A stretch of 64,000 nt of DNA from Telmatactis stephensoni (lineage: Eukaryota; Cnidaria; Anthozoa; Actiniaria; Isophelliidae). The notes beneath the pieces were generated by a model, which worked only from the letters and a program-made list of their open reading frames with translations, was not told the origin of the DNA and ran no database searches. The position numbers were made by a program, and so were the translations under genes. The DNA lies in contig JALIZF010001888.1 of the NCBI GenBank assembly GCA_029948255.1, positions 434,001 to 498,000 of the forward strand. Direction: 5' to 3'. This document shows positions 44,622 through 57,600 of this stretch, piece after piece. Position 1 is the first letter of the stretch. Each line of letters starts with the position of its first letter.

Positions 44622-44782
44622 GGGGGGGGGGGGGGGGGGGTCGAGGGGAAACCGGAGTACCCGGAGAAAAACCCTCGACGCAAGGGAGAGAACAAACAAG
44701 AAACTCAAGCCACGTGAATCGAACCAGGGACCATGGAGATATACGCGACAGACCGGCGCTCTCACCGCGCGAACACCCTTGC
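44622..44782 (-). mobile_element. tRNA-derived SINE, minus strand, with G-run at its end
   Basis: Read on the minus strand: GCGCGGTGAGAGCGCCGG (A-box region), GGTTCGATTC (B box), then a TTTTCTCCGGGTACTCCGG block typical of animal SINE cores, ending at a run of about 19 C on that strand (44622-44640 as G). It does not fold as an intact tRNA beyond the two boxes. Confidence 0.65.
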
Positions 44783-44924
44783 TTCCTTTGAGACATTTTG
44801 CGCACTTTTCATTTTGCGGATTTTTAATTTGTCAATTGAAAATGGCTTTGGTATATTTGGATGGGCCACTGAATATGTGCATTTTGAAAACTATTACTGG
44901 GCTACAAACGTTGACTAGAGCGGT

Positions 44925-45070
44925 TTTCGTATGAGTGGGAAACTTACTGCGCCTTGCCGTGACCGTGTCAGAGCCGTAATGTCTATAAGAACATTCGAAA
45001 TTCCTGCCGTAATCCGTACCGTGTTCCCAGTTATACGAAAATTGTCCTTTCCTATTTGGCGGAGCGCCCG
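44925..45070. repeat. Copy of the CAGTGCCGTxATGTCTATAA repeat family
   Basis: TTCGTATGAGTGGGAAAC outer arm, then GTGTCAGAGCCGTAATGTCT and ATTCCTGCCGTAATCC, ending in TATACGAAAATTG. Matches copies at 13865, 18803 and 56890. Confidence 0.6.
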
Positions 45071-45684
45071 GCAACTACACTTCATACTAGCCGGGCCCGG
45101 CTATAAGATTTGAGACGTAATAAAGTTATTATTATTATTATAAAACACATCTTCCTAGAAATCGTTTAATTGCTTGTTATATAGTTTGTTCTTTTACAAA
45201 AAGTGTTTCTCAAGTGGTTCTGACGAAACATAGTCGTGACGTAATGCTATGTTCATTTTCTAGTGAGTCACGTGATATGCAGGTGAGAAAGAAATCAAAA
45301 ACTTTCAAGTAAAAAACATTTCCATTGAATTGATGCAAACTGTTTCTCTTCGAATAGATTTCTTGTGAATTTTTTGCTCTATTCGTATGTTTGACATTAT
45401 TTATAGTTAAAAAATTAGATGAATTCGATATTTATTTAGTTTTCCTTGTATGACATCCTGACAAAGACATTTTTAGGCGTTGCTATGGCAATACTTTATT
45501 GCCCAATACTCGATAGCAAAAGCATCACGTGACAAATTGGCGTGAAAAATGACCAACATAATCTAATGGAAAGCAATACAGGGAATTATAAATGAACTCT
45601 TGGGCCGTTCCTAACGGCTTTTTGTCAGGTGAATTGCCATACATGGAGAACCTCACACGAAAAATCTCGAATGAAGAATTTCTA

Positions 45685-48600
45685 TCATGTCTTCTTGGTC
45701 TTTGGTGGTAAAGCAGGTGGTACAGCATCTTCACCATTTAGCTCCATTGGTGGCACTGGCGACACTGGCGAAGTCACGTGGTCAAGGATCTGAGAGGACC
45801 TAGGGGGGAGGGGCGGGGGAGTAGGCGGTGCTGCCACTACTGGTGGTGGTGGTGTCCGGAGAGGATGTCGAGGGGGAAGGGGTGGGGCTTCGACGTCGTC
45901 TACTTCATCATCTACGTCGTCCTCTGGGGGTGGTGGTGGAGGCCGCCGCTCGGGCATCTTCGTAGGCTTTTGTGGCAACTCTGGTGCTATTATCACATCC
46001 TTTGATTCTTCTTTGAATTTAAAGTTAAAACTTGGCTCAGAGTTCATTCTTTTCATCGGGGCCACATCAGGGTGTGGTCGATCTTCGATGACCGACGTGG
46101 TTCTTTGTTTAGGTGGCCTTGGAGGCAGTATGGGCGGCGGCGGTGGTCCTTCTTCTTTTTGTTCAAAGTTTTCAATATTTTCGTAATCAGGGTCGCCCTC
46201 ATCGAACGGGGATTCTTGGATCAAAGGAGTAGTCTCACTTGGTGAGAACGTGTTGACAGATAACGGTGTTCGAACCAAAGATGTGTGGAATGTTGACGAT
46301 GTCGGTGAAAACACTTCACTCGCGTCAGAACTGAAAAGCGCCGAAGCCTGAGAGGCTGTTCTTCTCATGGTGGACGTTGAACCAATTCGAGAAGAAACAC
46401 CTGCTCTTGTACCCGGTGACTTCAGTGACAAGTCGGTTCGACGAGGACTGTGGGATGAATATGAAGAACGTGTTAACCCGGTGTAACATTCCCCATTAAC
46501 TCATTGTAGGAGTTTTCTCGGCTATTTCTGTCTATTTTCGGTCTCTCTTTTCCACTTTTTTCATACCCAAGAGTTCGTAAAAAAAAGAGGAAAAAAGAAA
46601 AAAAGGCAAGAGAGCCCCGAGAGTGAGAGAAAATCGAGACGGGATGGCAGAAAGCTGTACTTACACATTTTGGTGCCTGTTTTGAGCTTCTTGGTTCAAC
46701 TTCTAGTGATAGTTTATAGAGGTAGTCTTCCATTTCTTTGTCTGTTCGACCCTCAAAGGGATCTAAACTTTCCAAATAATCCTGGAATCACGAGAATTCT
46801 TCATTATTCAAATATAATCGAACCTCGGGTAAGCGACCACCCTCAACATACGGTCGTGTAATAGTGATGATCGCTTAGAGCGATTACTGTAGGAATTTCA
46901 TACGGCACTAACACGCTCACTAACACGGCACATTTCACACGGATATCACACGATAGCTCTCGAATCACAACTTATCAAATTACAGCGCCTTCAAAACAGA
47001 CACCTATTGGAAACAGCGTATAATTCTTTTGACAACTGTGAAAGTTTCGACAGAAACCGAAAGCGTCACTTATGGAGGTTTCTCTGCACTCTTCAAAACA
47101 TTTGAGCTCTCAAACAAAACGCGTCAAATAACTTGACAGTCGCAACCACGAACAACAACAATTGACAGGAAGTAAACGACAAAGCAGGGCGACACAATGA
47201 CTCACTCTAATTAAGATCTCGGTCTGAAGACAGTACGGTTGGTTCTGGTACTGCTGGATTTCACCAGTTATTTCTGCTACTCTCCGTCTGTAAAACAACA
47301 AGCATGATGATGTCACGTGATAATCCCCATGGTGATAAAGACAATGGTAAATATCAAGATATTAGTTATCGTGACTAAAATTATCACGTGATAATCACCA
47401 TGGCGATGAAGACAGGCGGATACCAAGATATTGGTTATCATGACAATTGTCACGTGATAATCACCATGGTGATGAAGACTGTTGTCGATATATAAGATAC
47501 TGGTTGTCATGACGACAATTGTCACATGATAATCACCATGGTGATAAAGACTGGTGGATATCAAGATGATGTTGATGGTCATTTGAACGTTCACTCGGCG
47601 GGCTTTGGACCCTCCTCAGCTGAGCATGCGCAGTAGATTGCAACAGACGAAAAATAACCGCTGCTATGACTGGGCCGGCAACGCCCGCCGAGTTCTAACA
47701 ACAATACAGTAGAACCCCGCAAGACGAACCCTTTTGACTCGAAAACCGCGCTATCTTGAACACAAACCCATTTCCCTTGAGTCATTTTTCAGTCAATTAC
47801 TATCGGTTATCTCGAACCCCCGCTATTTCGAACACAAACCCACTTCCCTTGAGTCATTTTTTCAGTCAATTACTATCGGTTATCTCGAATCCCCGCTATC
47901 TCGAACACAAACCCATTTCCCTTGAGTCATTTTTTCAGTCAATTACTATCGGTTATCTCGAACCTCCGCTATCTCGAACACAAACCCATTTACCTTGAGT
48001 CATTTTTTCAGTCAATTACTATCGGTTATCTCGAACCCCTGCTATCTCGAACACAAACCCATTTCCCTTGAGTCTTTTTTTTCAGTCAATTACTATCGTT
48101 TATCTCGAACCCCCGCTATCTCGAACAATATTTAGCTACCCCTGGGAGTTCGAGTTAGCGGGGTTCTGCTGTAACAACAAGTGCTAAATTATAAGAGTGA
48201 TATTGGCAGTGTCACATGAAATGTAACAAAGAAATACTCTCATACCGTTTGCTAAAATTAATAATTCCTTCAGGATATTTGGGCAAGAAGTTTGGGTTTC
48301 CATCTTCAATCTTTAATATGTTAGTCATGTACATTCCTGTTGAGCATCAACAAAGAAAGGTTTGGAAAGTAAACAACAAATTAGAACACTGCCACAGGTA
48401 ACATCATCACAACTATCATCATCATCATCATCATCAACAACAACAACAACAACAACAACCACCACCACCACATATAGAAAGATGAAGATCGGCATTTATC
48501 AAAATATTTTAACCAATCTGAGCGCGAGTAATATTTTGGGTTGTCATCCGTAGGTATGTTCGTAATCACAATAAAAAGTATATTTCATCTAAAAAAGCAA

Positions 48601-51600
48601 AGAAACAACAAGCACAGAAAGGTGTAACCTAGGAAAAGAAACGTATAGTTAACGTAACTTTGGCGAGGACGTTTTGAAGTTCATTCGTAAGGTATATGTA
48701 CAGCCCGCCGCACACGTTGATAAACTGTGTGAGGAAACTGCCACGCGAGGCACTTTTCTCACCGTGTGCTCTTTTACCTGCTCTGTTTTTGGCCTCGTGT
48801 AGCCAAAGATGCAACATCTGCGGCGAGAAATCGTCTGAGCTAAATGCCTCGCGTGGCAGTTTCCTCACGCAGTTTCTCAACGTGTGCGGCGGGCTTAATA
48901 CGCTGTAAGAAGCCAGTGCTGTGGCTTACATCAAGAAGTAGCGATTAAACTCACCAAAAAACGGAACACAGGGTGGGTTTATAGAGCGAAGTTTTTCTAT
49001 GTATCTCTTGTAGTGATCGCTAGTGAGCTCCTTGGCCTCCTCGAGAATTTTTTGCTGCTTGGCAGACAATTCCTAAGGAAGATAATAATCACACGATAAG
49101 CAATGATTATACGATGACGATGAAAGGGAATTTATCATAGAGCTGTTTTCGTGAATAGTAGGACGCGTAGTGATGGAACTTGTCACTGGTGGGTTGTCCA
49201 TTCTCGGTTGCATGTGACGTCACGGTAGCCATCTTGGATAAACTTCAACAAAAGATTTCTCGTTAACGTCTCTGTTGTTTGTTCATCCAACATAGTTACT
49301 GTTTCTTTATCTTTTGATTACCAAGAGAATGATTGAAACCCAGTGATAACAACCTTTGAAATTCCTGCCGTAAAGGTGCGGAAATGCGGGCAACAAAATC
49401 GTGCAACATTGTACGCAACATTGTTGCGTTGCAAGTTGCAGAGAAAATGTTGTTCGTATTACCACCACTTCTACTTTGTGCAACAAGGAAAATTTGTTGC
49501 GCACGAGATGTAATACAAGCAACATTTGCTCTGCAACTTAAAACGCAACAACGTTGGGCGAAATGTTGCATGATTTCCGCGCCTTACCCGTGCTGTCCCG
49601 TTTCCCCAGTCGTACGAAAACAGCTTGGAAATTGATAATAAAATGTGTTAACAGCCGATGTTTGTACGTACCGTAAACGTGTGTTGTAATCTGTAAATTG
49701 GTGATGAATTCAATGCACTAACTACTTCTAAAATACCATTAAAATTATTCAATTCTTGGAAAACCTGGGAAATTACAAACAAGACAGTGTGAGCATACTA
49801 TACTACTTTCACAATTACCATCATTTTCACCACACTCCGCACCCGTTTTTAGCCCGCTCTGTTAGGGGTGGACCATTAGAAATCGTGGAAGGAGGTGACA
49901 ATCCCCTTCAAAATTTCCTGCACAGAAAAATTGTACGAAAAAAATTCCTGCAAGCACCTAACCACCCTCAAACTAAACTAAACTCCAAAAAAATTCCTTT
50001 AGAAACTTTTACCCTCCTCCCCCTCCTCCTTCCACAATTTCTAATGGTCCAGCCCTTAAGGGTCAGGCCGGTCAGGCCTGGTTACATCAGACGCATGCGC
50101 ATGCGAAGCCTCCTCGCGTCGTTTTAACCGCGTACGTTATTGGACTGGGTTCTGGTGCCCAACACTTACATTCAAAATATCAATGATTCTACTAAGAACA
50201 GCCACTCGTTCTTCAAGGTTTACCATATCTAAGATACTATTCTCAAACCAGACTGTGATGTTGTTCGTGTGGCGGATCATTTTCAGAAGGTTTGGTGAGG
50301 TTAAATGTTTGATGTCCTCCTTCGTCCACACACTTCCTACCAACTCCGATGGTCGAACAGCCCTGGAAGAAATGAATATATGGGAAAATAAAAATGGGAA
50401 TTACATGGGAAAGATCGTTCTTGACCGCGCCTGTATATGATGGCCTCAAGTCAACGTTATAAAAAATGTCCGTGAAAATTTTTTTAAAAACTTTACTTGA
50501 AGTAATGTTTTAGCGACATTGGATCATGATACTAAAAGGGCTACAAAACAAAATTATTTGACAGCCAATGCAAACTTTGACCACCTAACTGGAAAAGTCT
50601 CATAACAGACTCGAGGCCTTCACCTCGTGGTTACTATCTCAGGATGAGCCGTGAAGGTCATCAAAGTTTCAATGCATGTAAAAGCAGTGATAAAGCAGAA
50701 GCGGAAAAGGAAAAGGCCCTCCCTTCTTCCTCTTCCCCTCCCACCTCCTCAGAGAGCTTGTTTTGACTCTTACCTGTACAGTTCTGACTCTAATAACGTA
50801 AGCTGACGTGCTATCTCGATTGGATGAAGCTACAGATAAAGAATAGAGAATGGTATTATAAATACTTGCTATGGAAACAGGAAGAGGGACGATTCAGTTC
50901 ACTTACCGTAAGAATGTCGAACTTCTCATACTCCCTTGTTAAGTGCCATTCAATAGCTGGGGGATCCTTCTCAAAAGTGATCTCTGGAGCGAGGCTGTCG
51001 TTGTCATAATTACTCTAAACGAGGAAATAACACAAAAGTACACAAATAAATCACTTCATAAACTTAAATAAATAACTGTTTACTTGAGTGTCTAATGTCT
51101 TGAGCACTTACTAGGGAAAACTACTATCTAGCAAGTGAACTAGTCTGGGCTGCGTCGATGAATAAAGATGCAATAAAGAATGAATGGAAATCCGTCATCC
51201 ATCAGCATGCTATGGGATTTTTATGTTGAACGTCATCGTTGCCATGACAACTTAAGACTACATCATACCTTTCTATTGATGACTTTGTTAATAGACTCCA
51301 CCCATCGTCGCATGGCTTTACCATTGACCTCAGACAGGAAGATTTCTAGTTTCCTTAGCAACTGTTTGTCTCGTTCAAAGTCGTAGAAATGGTTGTCCAC
51401 CCAATGACGTATAGCATTGAGAACTCTGAAAATAAACAGCAATATTTACGTTATCATATCCCTAAGACCCGGGTGCATCGTGCAATTCTTCTTGCACCTT
51501 TGTGGCAACACCAGATGTGCACGCCTGCAATAGCCTGTTTCTCGAAAGACCCGAAAACTTTACGGACCGCTTAACTTTCTCCATAAAGTTTACGGGTGCT

Positions 51601-54600
51601 TTCTCGAAGCGCGCGTTATTTTTAACTCGTGGATTGCAAATCCACGAGTTATAGTGAGGGGTCGAAATATGCAAATGTATCACGCACTCACTTACTCGCA
51701 TATTGTTAAACTATGTTACTGCGCATGCTCGACGTTATTGACGGCAGGCCGAAAGTAACGTGGGCTCAGGGTACGTAGCAGCTATCGTTGTCATCGTTTT
51801 CGCTTTTATTTTATTTCTATGATTTTACAGGCAAGTTTACGGGTGATCGTGCGACTCATGTAATTTTCCCGTTAATTTACGGGCTCGTAGGTTACCAGAG
51901 ACCCGATTGGGATTGCGCCTCCGAGGTCCAAAGTCCCCTGTTATTATCGCGTGTAACGTCGTATGCAACATTTTCAGACTATACTAGAAATCGAGTTTCA
52001 CTTTCGAAACGTTGCACGCAACAAATTGTTTTGACCTCAGACAGGAAGATCCCTAGTTTCCTTAGCAACTGTTTGTTGTTTGTATGGCTATGGTTTTGTA
52101 TAGCTATGGCTTTGTGTTTATTTTGAATATTTTAGTAAAATTTGCCTTTGAGAACACAGAGCTTGGCTCCCCACTGCCAGTTGCACGCAATATTATAGGA
52201 AATCTTGCACCCCATGATCACCATGACAACCCAAAAGAGCTGTCGTATGTTGCAAGGAAAGTTACATCATGTGTCAGAGCTTCAAGGAAACTTGTCGTCA
52301 TGTGCAGTGAATGCCAAAATTACACTAAATCTTAAGTAAATTCTTGAATAACCTGAAAGCAGTCTTATTCTTCTGCTGCTGGTGCCTTACGATCTCTAAT
52401 TATGAAATCTATGTGCAACAGCAAAAAGATGAATGTCAAGGTCTTAACCTACTATCTGTAATAGTTGATATTCAAGTCCTTACCTCAGCTGAACAGGCTG
52501 GACATACTCTTTCTTAAATCTCTTTAGATCTTCTCTTAGCACAGGTTTTCCTCTAGCCATTGCCTGTTGATCCTCTTCACTTGGCGGAGGCTCGGGAATC
52601 TTAAATGTTAGAAAGGTTAAGAAAAACACCGTGATCGGTGAACATCTGTCTCGTTTTGATCTCAAAAAGGCATATTATGCAATATGTAGCGACGAGAGAT
52701 TGCCATTTCTGTGGCCTGGTCGTTGTTCTCTACTCATCCTCGGGGACCTACAATCGGCGCCTTTTTGAATTGACACACTTGCGAAAAAATGGTCAAAATT
52801 CTACGTTTATGAATTGTGACTTTTCCCCCCTCGCCCCCTAAGCAATGTTGTCCACTAGTCAGATTCCAGGGTGGGAGACTTTTCTCACCTCAACATTGAA
52901 TAGGGGGAGGGGGAATGACTGAATTAAACAAACTTAGTTGCCAGTGAGGAGCAATTTAGTAAGATAGGCCCTTTTCTTCCACAAATGTGTCATTCAAAAA
53001 GGCGCCGATTGTAGAGAGATTATTCTCTCTCGTTCTTGCTCCATAAAAAATACCCCAGGGGATATTTTCTCCAGGAGCAAGAAACGGGCGACAGAATAAT
53101 ACCCGTGGGTTCCCGAGGATGTTCTCTACCTCCGCCACGAGGGTTTTCTCCTGGGTTATCCGGTTTTTCCTTCCTCAGCAAAAATCAATTTGTCAGATCA
53201 GAGAGTGTTGGGTGCATGGAAATATCGAATAATGAGTGTAAGTGCCAGAAGATGAAGAACCACTACGTGGATATAATGCTAAGTAAAATATATAACACGA
53301 TCTAACAATTTCAAGGATATCTGATAATTAATAATTCCAATAGTTCTCTAGGTTTGCAGAATGACCGGTAGGTAGTCAGGAATGTACGTACAAACGATGG
53401 ATCTGGAAGACAAGACAAGGCCATTTATAAGTTCAACTCAATAATTGTTAAGTATTTAGGGAACTTAAATTAGACGCGAACTAATTTCTACAAACAACAA
53501 AGTGTGCAGATTTACCTATAAAATAAAATCATGGTTGTCACAACAAACCAACTACAAAAATTCCCTGACTTTTTCTTGACTTTTCCCTGACTAAAGTTTA
53601 ATTTTCCTGAGCCACTCATTCAGATACTCTCTGTTTTCTATTCAAACAACTCTTCTCATCGGCTTGCAAATTTAGCATGTGACAATGATACAAAACCATC
53701 ATACCAAGCTAGGAGGGTCATACATTTTCATATACTGCCGGTGTGAACAATAAAATTCTCTGACTTTTCCCTGACTTTTGATCATAATTTAATAATTTTT
53801 CCCTGACTGAAAGTGGAATTCCCTCACTTTTCCCTGACCTTGAAAAAAAGATTTTTCCCTGACACTTCTCTAACATGTGGCAACCATGAAAATACTAAAA
53901 GTGCAGCTTTAAACTTCTCTGTTTTTATAGATTACTTGAGAACTTTTTAACGGGGAAAAATATATAAACTGCAGCTTTAAAAGTGTTTGTGTTTTCATAA
54001 AATGAAAATAAATAAATAACTTTATTGCTTTTTCAAGGGCAACATATTGTGAAGTGATAATTTCGTGAATTGTTCTTACCAGCATACTTGTGATGCGTGA
54101 GTCTTTCTATAAGTTTGTTTAATGTCCCTCCTCTGATCACAGGAGCTACTGAGTTCTGAAAATGAATGAATGAAAAAATGAAGAAGTGATTGAACAATCG
54201 AAAAATGAATAAACGAATGAACAATCGAAGTGAGCAAGTGAGTCAGTGGATCGAGTGACAGTTAAAGTGGCTTCTTGCAGAATGATAGTGGTGGCAAACC
54301 TACCCCTTGAGACTCTTCAAATACAATATTCTCAGTCAGAATCTTCCTCTGCAAAACTGCAACAAATGGAAAAACAGAAAGTTGTTATGAATGTGATACA
54401 TTTGTTGTGGCTGTCACAGCTACTGCTGGTTGGTGGGGCTTTTACTGTTCTGTTTCAATATTGTTAGTATTGTATTATTGTTATTGTAGTTCTTTTTGTT
54501 ATCTATAATGATAACTTATTACTATAATAGGGAGAGACCAACAATAATCAACAAAGGGAGACTGCACTGCCTGTTGTTGTTGTTGTTTATAGAATGATGT

Positions 54601-57600
54601 TGCAAATGATCGTTACTGCTTCCGTTGTTTTTGCAGCTGCTCTAGCCATTACTGCTGCTACTATTACTGTTGTTGTTGTTGTTGTTTATAGAAAGATGTT
54701 GCAAATGATTGTTACTGCTTGTTGTTTTTGCAGCTGCTCTAGCCATTACTGCTGCTGCTACTATTACTGTTGTTGTTGTTGTTATTTATAGAACGATGTT
54801 GCAAATGATTGTTACTGCTTCCGTTGTTTTAGCAGCTGCTCTCAGCCATTACTGCTGCAACTACTTCTGATGTTAATTGGTTGCTGTTTTCATAAATAAC
54901 CTATTTTATTAGAACGATTTCACATAACTCACTTTTAGATGCAAATGAGTAAAATAATAAGCAAATGACAAAATAGCATGTTAATCATGTAAACGCACGA
55001 AACCGCACGCATGGCACGCATCAAGTTGACAAGGTGGCTCTGAAATTTATAGTTACCGAGTTTACATGTATGACGCTTTTCAAATGAGTTTGAGTTTATG
55101 TTTTTCGTTTATAAAATTCATCATGCTCATCTAAATAGTCGAAGCTTATGGTTTCCACACATCATTTACCTGCTATTTTGTCATTAGCATATTATTTTAC
55201 TTATTTGTATCTAAAAGTGAGCTATTTAAAATCGTTCTATTAATTCGATCTGTTACCGCTGTTACTGCTAATACTACAGCTATGCTAATTCAATTTTTTG
55301 ATACATCAGCAAATGTTGTTTAATTTTTCCACTGGTTTAACGTTTTCTGAAAGTAGTTTGAAGATTAGGTTCAGAGTTAAGCGTTTTATGGTGGGTACCT
55401 TATGTATTTAAATCAGTTCTACAGGTTTTAACTATAAGGACATGGATTAAAAAAGCAAAACAATGCCTAACAAAATTTAAACCAGTGGAAAATTTCAAAC
55501 CAGATTAGAAACATTTTGCAACACACCAATACTCCTGAGGGCTTGGCATTCTAAGTGGTATAGCCTTCTCTTCTTCTGTCAGCATGTGATCTAACATTCG
55601 ATCTAAAGTACTAGAAGAAACAAAAAGTTCAGTGTTAATAATCAATACTTTTAAAAGGAGCAAGAGAACCAAGGTGTGAAAGGAATAAATTTTCTATTCA
55701 GTAATAAGGCAAAAATGAAAGGAAAACGAAATGATGGTGACAGGGATGGTTTTATCAACAATTTAAAAAAGAACAAAAAAGGTAATATTTCTGTTTCTAT
55801 CAATCTGTGGTAAGCATCCAATTGAGGCTCACGTGGGATAATCAGCAAACTAAACAAAAAATATAGTCAATTGAAGAAACATTGTCGGGTCTAACAACAT
55901 AGAACATAGAAGCTGAGACCGAAATGGTGCATGGGATGTGAACAATTACATTCTGATTTGTTCATTTACACTGCAATTAACCGATAAAAATCGAAGCCAA
56001 ACGGCCCGCCAACGCAGATCCTGCATTTGCTTTCAGGATTTTGCATCAAAGGCAAAATGTAAATGAATAAATAGAAATATGATTATTCTCATCCCATGCA
56101 CCATTTCAGTCTCAGCTTCTATGTTCTATGTTTTTAAACCTGACAACGTTTCTTCAATTGACTATATACGATATCACTGCAATTCTGTAATCTAAATTGG
56201 AGTGTCTTTCCATTATTTAGTTCCATCCTGGATCTCTGTCAATGATTTAGTAATGTTGTAAAAATTGTGAGTCTCCATTGCTGTTCTTAAGGTAGTTTGC
56301 ACTGCATACAGAAGGAAAAGAAATTAGCCAAATATCAGGGAAATAAAAAAATATGGTTGGAAATACCATGGACAAGTTGAAAGTAAAAGAGTGGAAGCTA
56401 ATTGCAATACATTTTTGCTCAGAGTTTGCCAATTAACCAACATGGACCTTGGTGTGATGCTTACCAAAGTAAATATGAAAACTGCCTATTCTTTGCTATG
56501 GAAACAGTATCTAATCGACAAGTCTTGATAAGGAGTTAACATAATTTTAATTAAATACCTTCTCATATAAAGGGTCATTAGCATAGCCATCCATTCGTTC
56601 TTTTCAGTTTCATTTTTACAGATGAACAAAGCCTTGGGCTGATCATGTTCAACTACTTCAAATGCATTTTTTATATCTACAAAGAATCCAAATACATATA
56701 TCAATAATCTATTCATGATGGAAATTGAAGGGTTCAAAGTGAAAACGGCCTAAGTGACTTTTTGATGATATTTTTTCAATGGTATAAAATCGTATAATTA
56801 ACTTTCCTATGCTGGAAAAAATTATCTCAGGGCATCAATCAAAAAGTCACTTAGGTCATTTATACAAGGGAACCCTTCAATTAAGCAGTTTTTGTTCAAG
56901 TGTGTACAGGACTGCACCATACTGCAGCTGTGTCAGTGCCTGTAATGTCTATACAATCATTCAAAATTCCTGCCATGACCTGTACTATACCGTGACAGTA
57001 CCATTGCACAATCATAAGATAAGTGCTCTATTTTACAAGCAAGGACTTGAATTGCAAACAGATTTTAGAAGGTAAATATTTCAGGATACCAACCTTCTGT
57101 GTCATCTAAGTCACTAATATCTGCTTTTCTAAGGAAGTATTTTTCCTTTAGTCTGTATTCTGGTGGGTTTTGTCCTGTCAGAGTATGTCTGGTATTCTAA
57201 GAAAATAAAAAGAACTATTTGTAAAATCATTACCCACCACTTGCTGACACCTTACCCACCACTTGCTGATACCTTACCCACCACTTCCTGACACCTTACC
57301 GACCACTTACTGACACCTTACCAACCACTTACTGACACCTTACCAACCACTTACTGACACCTTATCAACCACTTACTGATACCTTACCAACCACTTACTG
57401 ACACCTTACCAACCACTTACTGACACCTTACCAACCACTTACTGACACCTTACCAACCACTTACTGACATCTTACCAACCACATACTGACACCTTACCAA
57501 CCACTTACTGACATCTTACCAACCACTTACTGACACCTTACCAACCACTTACTGACATCTTACCAACCACTTCCTGACACCTTACCAACCACTTACTGAC

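Larger units (their letters stand above)
43707..45684. other. Convergent intergenic region between L2HGDH and SOS
   Basis: No exon was recognised. It contains the L2HGDH 3' end (AATAAA 43825-43830), a minus-strand SINE (44622-44782), a dispersed repeat (44925-45070) and, on the minus strand, AATAAA (plus positions 45431-45436), about 250 bases past the SOS stop. Confidence 0.55.

Noticed and set aside
46473..46664. Retained last intron as coding extension of SOS
   Set aside because: The frame is open, but the first part is pyrimidine-rich like an intron 3' region and unlike SOS; only the part after about 46560 could be coding, so it is reported as an open question instead.
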